A DNA stretch of 64,000 nt. Origin: Combretum micranthum (lineage: Eukaryota; Streptophyta; Magnoliopsida; Myrtales; Combretaceae). The notes beneath the pieces are model-generated. The model ran no database searches. It was given only the letters and a program-made list of their open reading frames with translations, and had not been told where the DNA came from. The stretch's first letter is position 1. Each line of letters opens with the position of its first letter. Made by a program: the position numbers and the translations under genes. The DNA lies in contig JAMXBD010000692.1 in assembly GCA_024138025.1 (NCBI GenBank), forward strand, positions 372,001-436,000. The letters are read 5' to 3'. Shown piece after piece: positions 1-13,016 of this stretch.

Positions 1-762
1 TATGGTTCACATGATCCGTTAGCTCAATTTTTGGTGATTTAGCTACTTTAAGGTGAGGATTGTTAGTGATTGTGCCCTAAACTAGTCATTGGATATTATC
101 ATCCTTATGTCATATTAATATAGAAGAGGCATTTGTTATTATATTTTTTTTTCATGTTTACTCTATAATAAATTAATAATATCAATTAATAATCATATAG
201 TTATTCTAAATGTCCTCAGATGCTTGTTATTGAGAGAATAATAATGAATTCAGTCTAGTATCTGGTTTAATTGTAATCATGAGATGTTTATATGTATAAA
301 GATACAAATCAACTAAGTACTGGGCTGACCTGCTATGAGATCACTAAATAGATTAATGTCATAAATGATTGTTATAATAACTATGTCATTGAATCTTTAG
401 ACATAAAATCACGATGGTTCCAACATGAGAAATATTATGATTTGGCACAATTGAATATTATTTATATTAACTGAACAATTATAAAGGTTATGATTGAGTA
501 CAATATGAATTATGCAGAGAGAGATGAATGATTAAGATAGGATTTATCCCTCTTATTATGAGAAGGATATCATTGGATCAATCAATAAGTGAGATTGAGA
601 AATGCATGGCCATGTCAAATAAATTGATAGGTGAAAAACATGTCTACTAACTGAGAAAAAAATTACACAAATACGAATTAGATAAAAATAATTACTAAAA
701 TACCAATTCAAAAACTCATGTGGATGATGAGATTCATATATTTGATAATGAATTACATAAAA

Positions 763-806
763 AAGATGCAATTTAGCGAAACTTGTACCATGCTAAATTG
801 CATCTT
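763..806. repeat. 15-bp perfect inverted repeat (hairpin)
   Basis: The arms AAGATGCAATTTAGC (763-777) and GCTAAATTGCATCTT (792-806) are exact reverse complements with a 14-base spacer. It lies in the left part of the Mutator-like miniature element and is probably an internal subterminal repeat of it. The right part has a weaker related stretch near 13522. Confidence 0.8.
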
Positions 807-1181
807 TAAAATGTGATTCAATATATTTGCATATGGATCGTATCTCCTATATGTGATTTACGTATGTACTCATTTTTTAAGTATTAGGCATGAATTGCAT
901 TTGGTAATGAGGATTCATCAATACTCCAAAATAGTCATTTCCACCTTTTGTTTTCCAATTGTTGCTTTCTATTCTTTTCGCTTCTTTATTAAAACTTTTG
1001 CTTTTGCTTTCCAGCTATCACTTTCTGTCCTTTTTCCTTCTTCATTTAAGCTTTATGGATAGATACTCAATACAAGCCTTCTCTTCTTTTTTTTTTTTTC
1101 TATTTCTTTTTATTTAATATAATAATAAAGAGCCATGAAACCCCAGATGACAAATAAATTACGATTGACATATGTGAACAT

Positions 1182-2746
1182 TGCTACTGATGTGCCCAAG
1201 GCCATATGGATTTTATGTTATTTAAATATTTATTATCTTTATAATACGAGCCATTTCATTATCAAAGTTATTATTGGCCTTTTTACTTTGATAAAATGAT
1301 TCCATGAATAAATTTGTTATTCTTTATACCATTAAAGTATGTGACATTAATAGTAAACCATAAGACAAGAAATAATTTTATTCTAAATTATCCTAGTTGT
1401 TCATTATATGGAATAATAATGAACTAAGACTAGTATGTTGGTTGAACAATGATTACATTTAATCATGCATATGAGATATCAATTCAACACATAGATACAT
1501 GTAAGAGTACCTTATATTGGAATGATCAACTATGAGAATACTGTATGGATCCATATGATAAGTCTTTCTCATCACGGTGTTTTTTAGTCCTTTGACTTGA
1601 TGACACTGTAGATTCCTATATAGAAAGTTTCATGTTTTGACTAAGCTCTTTATCATCTTTGACCGGGCGATTATAAGACTGTATTTGGATATTAAATAAG
1701 TTATGTGGAGGAATATGAGTGTTCATGAAGAATTCATCCCTCTCATTAATTTAAGAAAGATATCTTTGGGCTCCTTGATGAGTAAGACTAAGAAATGCAT
1801 GGTCGTGCTCGAATGAACTAATAAGGAGTTATCAATGTCATTCGTTTAAATAGACTTTGGATTCAAGAAATAGGTAATTAAACGATATAAGAGTGTATTG
1901 ATCCACACCTTATGTTTGATCATAAGATATCATGTAACAAATAGATTAAATAACTGATTGTTTAATAGGCAGAGTCAGATCATCAACCTTCACTTAATTT
2001 AGGTAGGCATAATATCTTACTAGAGACCAATTATGTCTTGTAGGTCTAAAAGGTGTTTAGGGCCTACTGCTAACATTAAGTGAACTTATAAGGTCACACA
2101 CAAAACAACGTACAAAAGGGTTATAGGTTTAAATAAACCTAGTAGGAATTATTAATATATTCATTATTCTTAAATGGTTTAAGAATAAGAAAAAATTATT
2201 AGTGAAAAATGATAACTAATAAAATAGTGTATTTTATTAAATATTAATATTTCCCAATATATCTCTCATTAAGGTTTCTCACTCGGCTATATATAGATAT
2301 AAATATGGAGAAAAAGTAATAATTAATAAAATAGTGTATTTTATTAAATATTTTTATTTCCTAATATATCTCTCATTAGGGTTTCTTGCTCGTCCATAAA
2401 TAGATATAGACAGCTTCTCTTAAGTGAAAAAGAGATAAGACGTCGTTATGTCAAATTAGGCTCACAAACAAATTCTACAGACCTAAAAAGAGAGAAAAAG
2501 AAAAATGTTTTCTTTTAAATCTCAACCTTTTAGGTGTTTGTTTGCATGTAGATACTGTAGAGGGTGCTCGTTACTTGTAGCATCTTTTGATGTACTCCAT
2601 CATTAGATACGAAACTCTACAAAAGAGGTAATTTTCAAAATTCCTTTTGTGTTCAATTTAGTTGTTAAACACATGGATCTTAGGCTGTTTAAGGTTTTAA
2701 TTTTAAAATTTCCACTTACAATTGAATTGAAATCGAAAATGTTGCA
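1182..2746 (+). repeat. 5' LTR of Copia element 1
   Basis: It begins TGCTACTGATGTGCCC and is colinear with 7954-13475 once the nested insertions there are removed. It contains an internal tandem duplication with a period of 107 bp (units starting at 2221 and 2328), each unit including a TATA-like run followed by AAATATGGAGAAAAAG or a relative. The same duplication exists in the 3' LTR, so it predates this insertion. The 3' boundary is placed at GTTGCA by alignment to CCCAACA in the other LTR and is uncertain by a few bases. Confidence 0.8.
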
Positions 2747-2751
2747 TGTGA

Positions 2752-2764
2752 TGCTATCAACTGC
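2752..2764 (+). other. Degenerate primer-binding site
   Basis: TGCTATCAACTGC follows the 5' LTR by five bases. It resembles the Copia primer site TGGTATCAGAGC, complementary to the initiator tRNA-Met end, with several substitutions. The intact version is present in the second Copia element at 14282. Confidence 0.4.
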
Positions 2765-4581
2765 GTATTTCGTTTTTATTGAATTCATATTCTTTATGTA
2801 TGATATTAATGTGTATCATGATCTACATATATATATATATATATAATATATCATGACCTACATGTATGTATATGTGATATTCATGAACTGCAAGAACTTG
2901 AATTTTATATTCTATGTGATGCCATGAATTTGTTTTAAATTAAAATTCGATCAAATCATATTTGTAAGGATACCGTGGATTAAACTTTAATGTTATTCAT
3001 AAAAGATTTACAGAATAATATCGTGATTAATAAGATTAATAGAATTAGTAAATTATATGTTAAGGCAATGCCGTTAATTGGATTGACATAGGTTAGGAAT
3101 CTATAGGGCTATTAAATCGGGATGGAGTAATTAAAATTAGGGTTCTTCAATAAAAACCTTTTTGTTGTGTGTGACATAACATGACATATTAACATGTAGA
3201 TGTTGATGTCATAATAGATTGTCGTTTCGATAAAAGATAATAAATATTTTTCGAATCTTACCAACATATGACACTAACTATAATACACAGACATGTTGAT
3301 GACTATATAAGAATACACATTGTCTTATCATGAATATGCCCTGAGAATATAATAAATTCTAAATAGTCCAAAAACATGTCGACGTATATAGATATATAGA
3401 TTTTTCAGAAATTTTAAGATTGTTTGTACTAAGAGTTGTGTACATGCCTTTTATAGAACATGCCTTTTAAGGATGTCAATATATAGCAATAATTAAAATT
3501 TGCTTTATATAGAACATGTTTTTTAAGGATGTCGATATATAGGCACTGATTAAAATTTGCTTAATATAGGACATGCTTTTTAAGGATGTCGATATATAGA
3601 CACTAATTAAAATTTGCTTAATATAGAACATGCCTTTTATTCATGTATTTTTGTGTTATGGAAATGTTATATGGTGCCTTATGTTGAATGTATGGTGCAA
3701 AGCATGGCCCTTTTCAAGTTTCATGTGATTAGAAGGTTTGTCCTTGGTTTTCGTTTTACTTTGACTTGCGTGTTGATAATTTGTTTTTGGCCTGCGTACC
3801 ACCATTTTATTTTAACTAGTAATAGTACTAGGAGAATATAGGTTGTTGTTGTAATGTGCAACATGAAGACTATTCATGGCAATCGGGAAGATTCATATTA
3901 ATGGATATAAGCAAGGAGATGACATATCATTGATTGATCTACATAGGTCAACCTTATTTATGTGCCATGCTACGACACTTTTATCTTTATGTTTCATTTA
4001 TATATATATATATATATATGAGATGTCATATATGAAATAAATGAAATGCATGTGCGGACCAAAGTTAATTCCATATAGAAAATAAAATTAATTAGAATAT
4101 TAAAATCCCTCATAAAATATTAGGTCATAAAATGTCTTCAAGGTTTAACACTTATCAAAGCTTAGATCATCCAATTGTTGGTTCTACCAGAGTAGGATAC
4201 AATAGACTATCCTAGTCAGATAGGATGGATAATGGTGCTATCCGCATGTGATGATGGTTGGACTTAAATAGGCTATCAAAACATTTTTGGAAAATGGTGT
4301 TAATGGGATTAATAAGCTAGGATATGTGATGCTAATCCCATAGTAAGAGTTACATGTAATGTAATTGGAAAGGGTTTCCTACTTAAATAACTAAATTTTA
4401 AGGGTCATGTCACAGTTGACTCAATGTTTAGTGAAATATGGATCTTAACCCACTAAGAAATTTTAAAAACAAAATGGTTTCCAAATTAATATTAGAGAGT
4501 TATTAATTTAATAAAATAGTGATAGCATGTAAAATGACTTAAATAAAGATAATTAACTTTACATACCTCCATATGTAGATC
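2765..4581 (+). other. Non-coding leader of Copia element 1, with a 57-bp tandem repeat
   Basis: No conserved protein is visible. At about 3449-3636 there are three tandem copies, period 56-57 bp, of a unit containing TTTTAAGGATGTCGATATAT and AATTAAAATTTGCTT (GGATGTC at 3471, 3528 and 3584). Simple TA runs occur at about 2826-2845 and 4000-4018. The leader is unusually long for a Copia element, suggesting it has been enlarged by other insertions that I could not delimit. Confidence 0.55.
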
Positions 4582-7500
4582 ATGGCAACAAACAACACTA
4601 CCTTATGATCAAATCTTGATAAAGAAACATTGAATGGCACAAACTTCCTTGACTGACATCAAAACATAACAATTGTTCTTAAGCATGAGAGGAAGTTACA
4701 TGTGGTTGATGAACCAATCCTTAATGAACCTGTTGCTGATACTCCAAGAGTCGAAAATAATGCTTATAGTAAGTATAAATAAGACTCGTTGGATGTGACT
4801 TGCATCATGTTTACTACTATGGATCCTCAGCTTCAGAAGCAAATGGAAGACATGGAGACAGACGATACAATCATACACCTTAAGAAATATTCCAAGAGCA
4901 AGCAAGACGTGAGAGGTTTGCAGTCACAAAAGAATTAAATTATTGTAAAATGGCCCTGAGTAGCTTTGTGAGTGCATATGTACTCAAGATGAAGAGCTAT
5001 ATTGATAGACTTGAGAAGTTTGGTTCTCCAATTAGCAAGGAGTTGGCTACGAATCTGATCCTTGCCTCTTTGCCTCTAGCTATGATCAATTTATGATGAA
5101 CTATAACATGCACAAAAAGGACATGTTTATAATGGAGTACATGGGATGCTTAAGAATGCTGAATAAAATATTAAGACAAATAATAATATTTTGTTGGTTC
5201 AAAATGGAAAGGGTACGAAGAGGAGTGCCAATGACAAGGGCAAGGGTAAAGCAAATGGCGAGACCAAAGCTAAAAGGCCTAAGCCCAGTCTAAGGCTAAG
5301 CCGCCCAAAGAAGGAGTTTGCTTTTTCGCAATGAATTAGATCATTGGAAGAGAAATCGCAAACTATATTTCAAGGATCTAAAGAAAGAAGGGTAGTGAGA
5401 CTATCACTTTGGATATATATGTTATATAGGTAAATTTATCTACTTCTACATCATAGGTATTAGATACTGGATGTGGATCTCACATTTGTGTAAATGTGAA
5501 GGATCTAAAGCAAAGTAGAAAATTGGCTCAAGGTGAAGTGGACCTACACGTAGCAAATGGAGCAAGGTTGTTGCACTAGCTATTGGAACGTTTGAATTAC
5601 ATTTGCCTTCTGGACTTATTTTGGTTTTAAGTAATTGTTACTATGTACTTACTATGAGCAACAACATTATTTCAATTTGAATCATGTGAATCTTGTTTAA
5701 TGGGTAAGATGACAAAGGCTCATTTTACAACATAAAGTGAGAGAACTACTGACTTATTGGCCCTAATACATACAGTTGTGTGTAGACCATTAAGTTCATT
5801 TGCTAGAGGAGGTTATTTGTACTTCATTACTTTTACTAATGACTTCATCAGGCATGGATATGTATATCTAATGAGGCATAAATCCGATTCATTTGAAAAG
5901 TTCAAAATATTAAAAAATGATTTGCAACACTAACTTGGTAAAATATTAAAACAATTTGATCAATCGAGGTGGTGAATATTTAAGCCAAGATTTTTCTCAC
6001 TATCTTCGAGATTGTGGGATAATCTCACAGTCGACTCCTTCAGGAACACCACATTGAAATGGTGTATCTAAAAGGAGAAATTGAACTTTATTAGATATCA
6101 ATGATGAGTTAGATAGATCTTCCAATATCCATATGGGGATATGCCCTAGAAATTGCTACGTTCATATTGAACAAGCTTCGATCAAAATCGGTTGAAAAAA
6201 CACCATATGAGTTATGGAATAGGAAACGTCCTAATATGTCTTTTCTAAAGATGAGGCTATGATGCTTAGGTCAAACATCAAGTGTCTGACAAGTTAGTAC
6301 CTAAATTTGATAAATGTTTGTTTGTGGGATATCCTAAAGAAACAAAAGGATACTACTTATACAACTAATATAAGAACAAAGTATTTGTTGCTGTAATTGT
6401 CATTTTCTAGAAAGATAGTTTGTCTCTAAAGGAACTAGTGGGAATAGAATATAACTCGAAGAAGTTCAAGAACCACAACAAAACCAATGATGGACATTCA
6501 ATCAGACTTGTAATTAGTTGCGAGCTTGAATTACTAACTAAAGGCCCATGTAGGTCTAGTAAAATTAGTCATGAGCCTAAGAGATATGGATTTCTCATTA
6601 CTAACAATCGTGATGTATGCTTATAGACCAAGATGAGCCAATGTCATACTAGGAAGCAATGAAGGGCCTTGAATATGAGAAATGCTTAGCAGCCATGAAA
6701 TCAGATTTGCAATCTATGTATGGTAATCAAGTATGGACTTTGATTGATCAACCTAATGTTGTTAAAACTATTGGGTGTAAATGGGTTTTTAAGAAGAAAA
6801 CTGCATGGATGGAAAAGTGCATACCTTCAAAACGCTACTAGTTGCAAAAGGTTTTAAACAAACTCATTGTATAGACTATGATGAAACCTTTTTACCTGTA
6901 GTGATGCTTCAATCTATTAGGATTCTTCTTACTGTAGCTGCATATTATGACTACAAACTATGTGAAATCGATGTTAAAACAGCCATTTTTGAATGGAAAC
7001 CTCATTGAAGATGTGTACATGACACAACCTAAGGGTTTTGACAATCCAAGGAATTTAGATGAGGTTTGTAAGTTTCAAAGGTCCATTTTTGGATTAAAGC
7101 AAGCATCTCAGAGTTGAAATCTTCATTTTGATGAAGCAATTAAAGAGTTTGAATTTGACAAGAATGAAGATGAACCTTGCAAGAGAGTTAGTGGGAGCAT
7201 AATAGTTTTCTTAATGCTTTATGCGGACGACATATTGTTAACTGGAAACGATATTCTACATTGTAGAATGTCAAAATATGGTTAAGAAATTGTTTCTTAT
7301 GAAGGACTTAGGCGAGGTTGCTATATCTTAGGCATCAAGATCTATAGAGATAGATTTAGAAGGATTATTAGCCCACGTTAAGCACATACATTAACAAAGT
7401 ACAAAAAAGATTGTGTATGGAAAACTAAGAAAGCATTTCTTCAATGTCACATGGAATTAAATGAGTAAGACTCAATGTCCTGCTTCAAAAGAAGAACGAG

Positions 7501-7940
7501 AATGCATGAGTAGGATTCCATATGCCTCGAATATTGGTTCCATCATGTATGCCATGTTATGCACTCGACTAGATGTTGCTTATGCATTAAGCATTAGTAG
7601 TAGTTACCAGTCAGATCTATGTGAAAGTCACTAGATAGTAGTTAAAAAAAAACAAACAAACATTCTAAAGACTTCGAAGTACTAAGGATGTGGTTTTGAC
7701 ATATGGAGGATAAGAATGCGATCTTGTTGTAAATGGTTGCACAGATGCTAGTTTTTAGTCAGATTCAGATAATTTCCAATTGCAATCTAGTTATGTGTTT
7801 TGCTTGAAGGCAGTTATTGTAAGTTCGAATAGTTCCAAATAGGATATAATTGCAGATCCATTGACTAAGCCTTTTCCCTAGACTAGGCATGATGGTTATA
7901 CTAGAGCATTAGGTATTAGACTTATGTTTGACAGCCTAGT
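4582..7940 (+). pseudogene. Copia element 1 gag-pol remnant
   Basis: A broken polyprotein of the Tnt1 type. Gag probably starts near 4582. Integrase is recognisable near 5950-6070. Reverse transcriptase is clearest from 6660, with WTLIDQP and GCKWVFKKK, then AKGFKQ and the DYDETF block, KTAIFE and the catalytic YADD at 7220-7231 followed by ILLTGND. RNase H has a TDASF-like block near 7745 and DPLTKPFP near 7857, but roughly a hundred residues expected between them are missing. The frame is interrupted by many stops and shifts. The family makes the virus-like particle, protease, integrase and reverse transcriptase; this copy can make none of them intact. Confidence 0.85.
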
Positions 7941-7942
7941 AC

Positions 7943-7953
7943 AAGTGGGAGAT
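7943..7953 (+). other. Polypurine tract of Copia element 1
   Basis: AAGTGGGAGAT immediately precedes the 3' LTR start TGCTAGTG. This is the usual plus-strand primer arrangement of Tnt1-like Copia elements. Confidence 0.75.
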
Positions 7954-8321
7954 TGCTAGTGATATGCCTCAAGCCATATGGATTTTATGTCATTTGAATC
8001 TTTATTATTTATAATATGATCCATTTTATTTATCAAAGTTATTATTGGCCTTTTACTTTCATAATATGATTCCATGAATAAATTTGATATATCTTATGTT
8101 ATTAAAGTATGTGACTTTAATAGTAAAACCATAATGCGAGAAATAACTTTATTCTAAATTATCCCTAGTTGTTCATTATATGGAATGGTAATGAACTAAG
8201 ACTAGTATGTTGGTTGAACGATGATTACGTTTTAACCATGGATATGAGATATCAATTTAGTACATAGATACATGTAAGAGTACCTTGTCTTGTGAATAAC
8301 CAACTATGAGAATACTATATG

Positions 8322-9065
8322 CATGGTTATCAAAATCATGGTTTTACCTATACGGTTCTACAAGTTTACAATCTTATGAGGCCTTTCCGAGTTTGCTCGT
8401 ATGTAGAATCGTTTTCTTGTAGAAACTTACGATTTCAATCGAGTCTATAGGTAAACTCGTAGAATCTTACGTTTCTAACTGAGTTTACTGATTTTACCAA
8501 TTTGAGTAATATAAGCTAAAATATAAAAAATACATCATATTTTTACAAGCTTATCAACTACTAAGATGAAACATATTTCTTATTGTATTTCAATTTTATT
8601 TTCACACAATCTCCCAACTCTTTCCCTTCCTCCCCCAAACTTTTCTATTCTACATTATGGAATTCATTAAAGTCGAGTTATAACCGTAAAGTTTACAATA
8701 AAATTTATTTATTTCATTTATATAATTAAGAATTTAATATAAGTCAAAATGTTAATTTCCTTTTAATCCATAACTTCTTTTAAAAAAAGTAATAGAAAAG
8801 AACTTAAATTTGACTCTATTTGTTCTTTTTTTTTATGAATTTTATATTATGGATTAAGAGTTACTATAAAAAAAAGATCTAAATTTCTTTATTTTTTTAC
8901 ATATATTATGCATATAATTTTTTTTGTGACTTCTATAAGTATATCTATAGTTTTTCAAAACTATTTTGTATAGGTTATAGAAACTTATTTACATGTTTCG
9001 ATTTTACATTCGATTCTATAGACTCTCTGACGATTCTATGTAGAATCTCGAGTTCGACAACCTTG
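8322..9065. mobile_element. hAT-like non-autonomous transposon, copy 1
   Basis: The 744-bp element interrupts the 3' LTR; the empty site is preserved in the 5' LTR near 1538. It is flanked by a perfect 8-bp duplication ACTATATG (8314-8321 and 9066-9073), the size typical of hAT transposons. Its ends form an imperfect inverted repeat: CATGGTTATCAAAATC on the left and CAAGGTTGTCGAACTC on the right, reverse-complemented. The interior is AT-rich without a transposase frame. A second copy lies at 36155-36877. Confidence 0.8.
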
Positions 9066-9853
9066 ACTATATGGATCAATATGATAAGTATTTCTAATCA
9101 CAGTGTTGTTTTAGTCTTTTAACTTGATGACATCGTGGATTCTTACATAGCAATTTTGTGTTTTGACTAAGCTCTTTATCATCTTTAACTGGGAGATTAT
9201 AAATTGTGCTTGGATATAAAATAAGTTACGTAGAGGAATGTGAGTGTTTGTGAAGGAATTTGTCCTCTCATTAATTTGAAAAATATCTTTTGGGCTCCTG
9301 ATGAGTAAGACTAAGAAATACATGACCGTGCTCGAATAAATTAATAAGAATTATTAATGTCATTCGTTTAAGTCAATTAGACTCGGATTCAAGAAATAGG
9401 TGATTAAATATATAAGAGTGTATTGATCCACATCTTTTGTTTAATATAAGATATTATGTGACAAAAAGGACTAAATAATTGACTGTTTAATAGGTGGATC
9501 ACTGACCTTCACTTAATTTAGTTAGGCATAATGTCTTACTAGAGATCAATTATGTCTTGTAGATCTAAAAGTATTTAAGGTCTATTACCAACATTAGGTG
9601 AACCTATAGGTTCGCACACAAAATAATGCACAAAAAGGTTACAGGTTTATGTTTAAACAAAGCAGGAATTATTAATATATTTATTATTCTTAAATGGTTT
9701 AAGAATAAGAAACAATTATTAGAGGAAAATAATATTACTAAAATTGTGTATTTTATTATATATTAATATTTCCTAATATATTCTTTAAGGTTTCTCGCTG
9801 TTATATTTAGATATAGATATGGAGAAAAAGTAATAATTAATAAAATAGTGTAT

Positions 9854-12800
9854 TGACAACACCCCATTTTTACCCCTTAAAATTAAAAAACAAATTCAAA
9901 AATCATAAAAATTATGAAAAAGAAGAAAAAATACAATAAAAACTAAAAATTAGTAAAATTACAAATTATTAGAATAAAAAATAAAAATTAAAAAATTTAA
10001 AATTAAAAAAACCCCATCTATTAAGAAATAGGCTTATAAATAAAAACTCTTTAAAAAAAATAGTAAAAGGATTTAAATAAAAATAATAATTAAAAAGAAA
10101 AGCGAAAAAATATAAAGAGCTTGTTATATGTTTGATGTTGGTCTTTGGGCTTAATTTATGAATCATATTGGACCTTGAACCCATGCCATTTCAGGCTTGT
10201 AAGGCACATTGGGCTTGGTTTAGATAGTTCAAGTGCAATTTAAGTTAACATATATCTAACAAGTGAGCTTAGCCCGGTTGGCTAAGACTGGGTTCAATCC
10301 AAGAGGATAGCAACATCCGCAGGTTCGTCTTCCCCATCGAGCCCTGTCCGCCATTAGAGAAGATATGGAGCTTGTTTCAAGCTCATTTTTGCACCAAAAT
10401 TTACAAATTAAATTTTAAATAGATGGAGACCTTCCAGGACCCAACTTTTGAACTTCCCATCTCAAATTTTAAGTTAGAGTCTCTTCTTCTATTGTAACCA
10501 TCCCTTGCCCATTTGCCTCCTATAACGGCCATTAAAGGGGGAGTGGGACAGGGGGAGGGGGACTCACTCAATCTCTTTGGCTTTCTCTCTCACGAATCTC
10601 TTTAAGCCCAATCCTATCTCTCTCTCTCTCTCTAAACTCCCTCATTCTCTCTCTACTGCGGAAACCACTACGTAGCTGCCCTGCAACAACCTAAATCGCG
10701 TCGTAGCCACCCAATTCAGCAACCTCAACCACGCCAAACATAACTGAAAACCACCAACATTTAGCCTCCCATCCCCACCACGCGACCTCTCCATCTCGAT
10801 TACTTGTCTACCGCCAAACCATCCCTACTTCCCAAACACGATCACAAATCCAGAACAGACCATCACCCTCCCTCTTATAGAAATCGCCATGAGTAACCCA
10901 CCATCAGCCACCCGATGACCCACGACCATGCCATTTCTGCATCTACTAGCTGAAACTCCACCATAACACCGACATTAATACCATCACCCCACAAAAAACC
11001 CAAACTCAGTCATGAAATAACCACCTATTCCAATAACCAAACTTCACTCTCTGTCGCTCGTCTTCTTCGCGAACCTAGCCTCATTTGAGAAAACCGCCAC
11101 AACCAGCCAACTTAACCCAGAAACCCCAACCGAACCTTCTAGCCATAACCCCGATCATCCACTACCCAAAACACCCAGTTTCACTGTCACCTACTCCTAA
11201 CAACGCACCCTAGCTAACGCAAAAACCATCACGAATCAAACTGCCAAAACCACTACCACTCTCGCCACCACCATCAACGCCTCCAACTCGTCATCAAACG
11301 CCACCCAGACATATGAATTCAGGCCGAAAACCACTCCGTAACTTCCCAATCTGCGTCAGTAAGACAGAGTGAGAGAGAGATCGGTCTGTTTGTTCTTTTT
11401 GTAGGTCCGAAGATTCTACACGCCCGACCTGCTCCTACTAATCCACGCCCCAAGGTCTGGGTCGCGATTTCCGAAGTCCATCCTATATTTGGGTTTTAGT
11501 TTAGTTGATTATAGTTATTTTCTGTTTTTTTTCATTCGATTAATTTGGTTTACCTACGTGTAAATATATGCATGTACTTGGGATATGTAAACGAAAAAAG
11601 AAAGTAAAAAACAAGGAAAATAAAAAGAAAGAAAAAGAAGGAAAAAGACAAAAAAAAAAACATTATATAACATATAACATGCGATTTTATATGGATCGTA
11701 CGATATATGAAAACGATCATGGACGTATATGGTTAATATTACGTGGTGCATTTATTATAAAAACCATATAAGTTCGTGATCACAAAAGATATATATGTGT
11801 GTGTGATATGCATGTTATATAGTTGTTTAACATTTTGCGATGATAACATAGTAATTAGATAAGTTAACTAATGAAATAAAGTCTTAGGATATAAATTTTG
11901 ATATAGGTCTATTCATTAAAATATAAATACGATGATATTGTGAATATCACTATAGCTATATTTGAATGTGTAAATTCTACTAATAAAAATTTTAAGGTTA
12001 GATCACAAATAGTAACAAAAATCTAGGTATAGTTTTAGGATTTGCTAGTTTTCCATATCACTTTTTGGACCATTTACGCTACATTGATATATGCCATCTT
12101 GACAATAGCATGTGATTTACTTGATTAATGAAATATCGATTGAATTAGGCATTGTTAAGATATTTTGATAGATCAATTGGTCCTTGTAAATATCATGGTC
12201 TAAAAATAGAAAAATCCATTAAACCCAACAAAAATTGCTTTTGTTTTTCCCGTAGGTGGGATATATATACATAAATATAAATGAAGTTTTGTCAACCTAT
12301 ATATATTATCATTAGTTTATTCTCTAAAATTATCAAAAATAGAATAAATGGGATTTTCTTGAAAAATTAGCATCTCTTTTAAGAGTTTCAAAAAGCAAAT
12401 ACAAAAATCAGGTCTGTTAGGAATTTTCAGAATCAAAACCAAAATGGTTAATCACTTAAACTTGGCAGTTTCCAAAAATTTAAAATCACAAACACACTAA
12501 ATCTTTTTACAAAAGAAAAACGAACCATGAGATCCTGATTCCGGCTAACGAATACGTAGACACTTGCAGGGCGGTTACAACAATAAAAAACTATTTAGTA
12601 TTTTTCAAAAACAAAAAAAAAATATTATATATATATTTGTAAATATATAAATCTCTTCTCAAAAAAGACAAATTTTTTTTTGAAAAATCCAAAATTAACA
12701 TCTTTTTGGCCTGTATATTCAAAATTTCCAAAACTTAGATAACTGTTTAGGTTTTAAAATAGCAGCCCCTAGATCCATCAATTTCTGGTTTTTCACGCGG

Positions 12801-13016
12801 ATGAGTGGTCGAATCGAAAACCGAATCACCCATTTGGTTTCTAGTTCACTCTTTTTTCCGGCTTTAGTAGGTGGCAACTCCAAATCAAACCAATTTTAGA
12901 AAGCTGGCTTTTTACAAAACCCTGCTGGTTCTTTATCGAGTGTTCCGTGTTAAATGGGTCGGGCTTAATACGGAACGAAACCTTTATGAGAAAAAGACAA
13001 AAATTCAGGCTCAACA
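9854..13016 (+). mobile_element. Solo LTR, Tat/Ogre-like gypsy, 3.2 kb
   Basis: It begins TGACAACACCCC, ends AGGCTCAACA and is flanked by the perfect duplication TGTAT (9849-9853 and 13017-13021). The 3' portion resembles the LTRs at 23415 and 30423: a TACGTAG motif, a GGTGGCAACTCC block and a CGTGTTAAATGGGTC-type block shortly before the end. Positions 10440-11400 are CT-rich and then CCA-rich, in the place of the transcribed leader of those LTRs. No internal region or partner LTR is attached, so it is a solo LTR left by recombination. Confidence 0.8.
10262..10345 (+). repeat. tRNA-like pol III box pair, possible SINE fragment
   Basis: Inside the solo LTR, TTAGCCCGGTTGGCTAAGAC resembles an A box of plant tRNA-derived SINEs, and GGTTCGTCTTCCCC about 55 bases on resembles a B box; an additional GGTTCAATCC lies between them. 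No poly-A or T tail or flanking duplication was found, so it could be a chance match or an old captured head. Confidence 0.35.
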
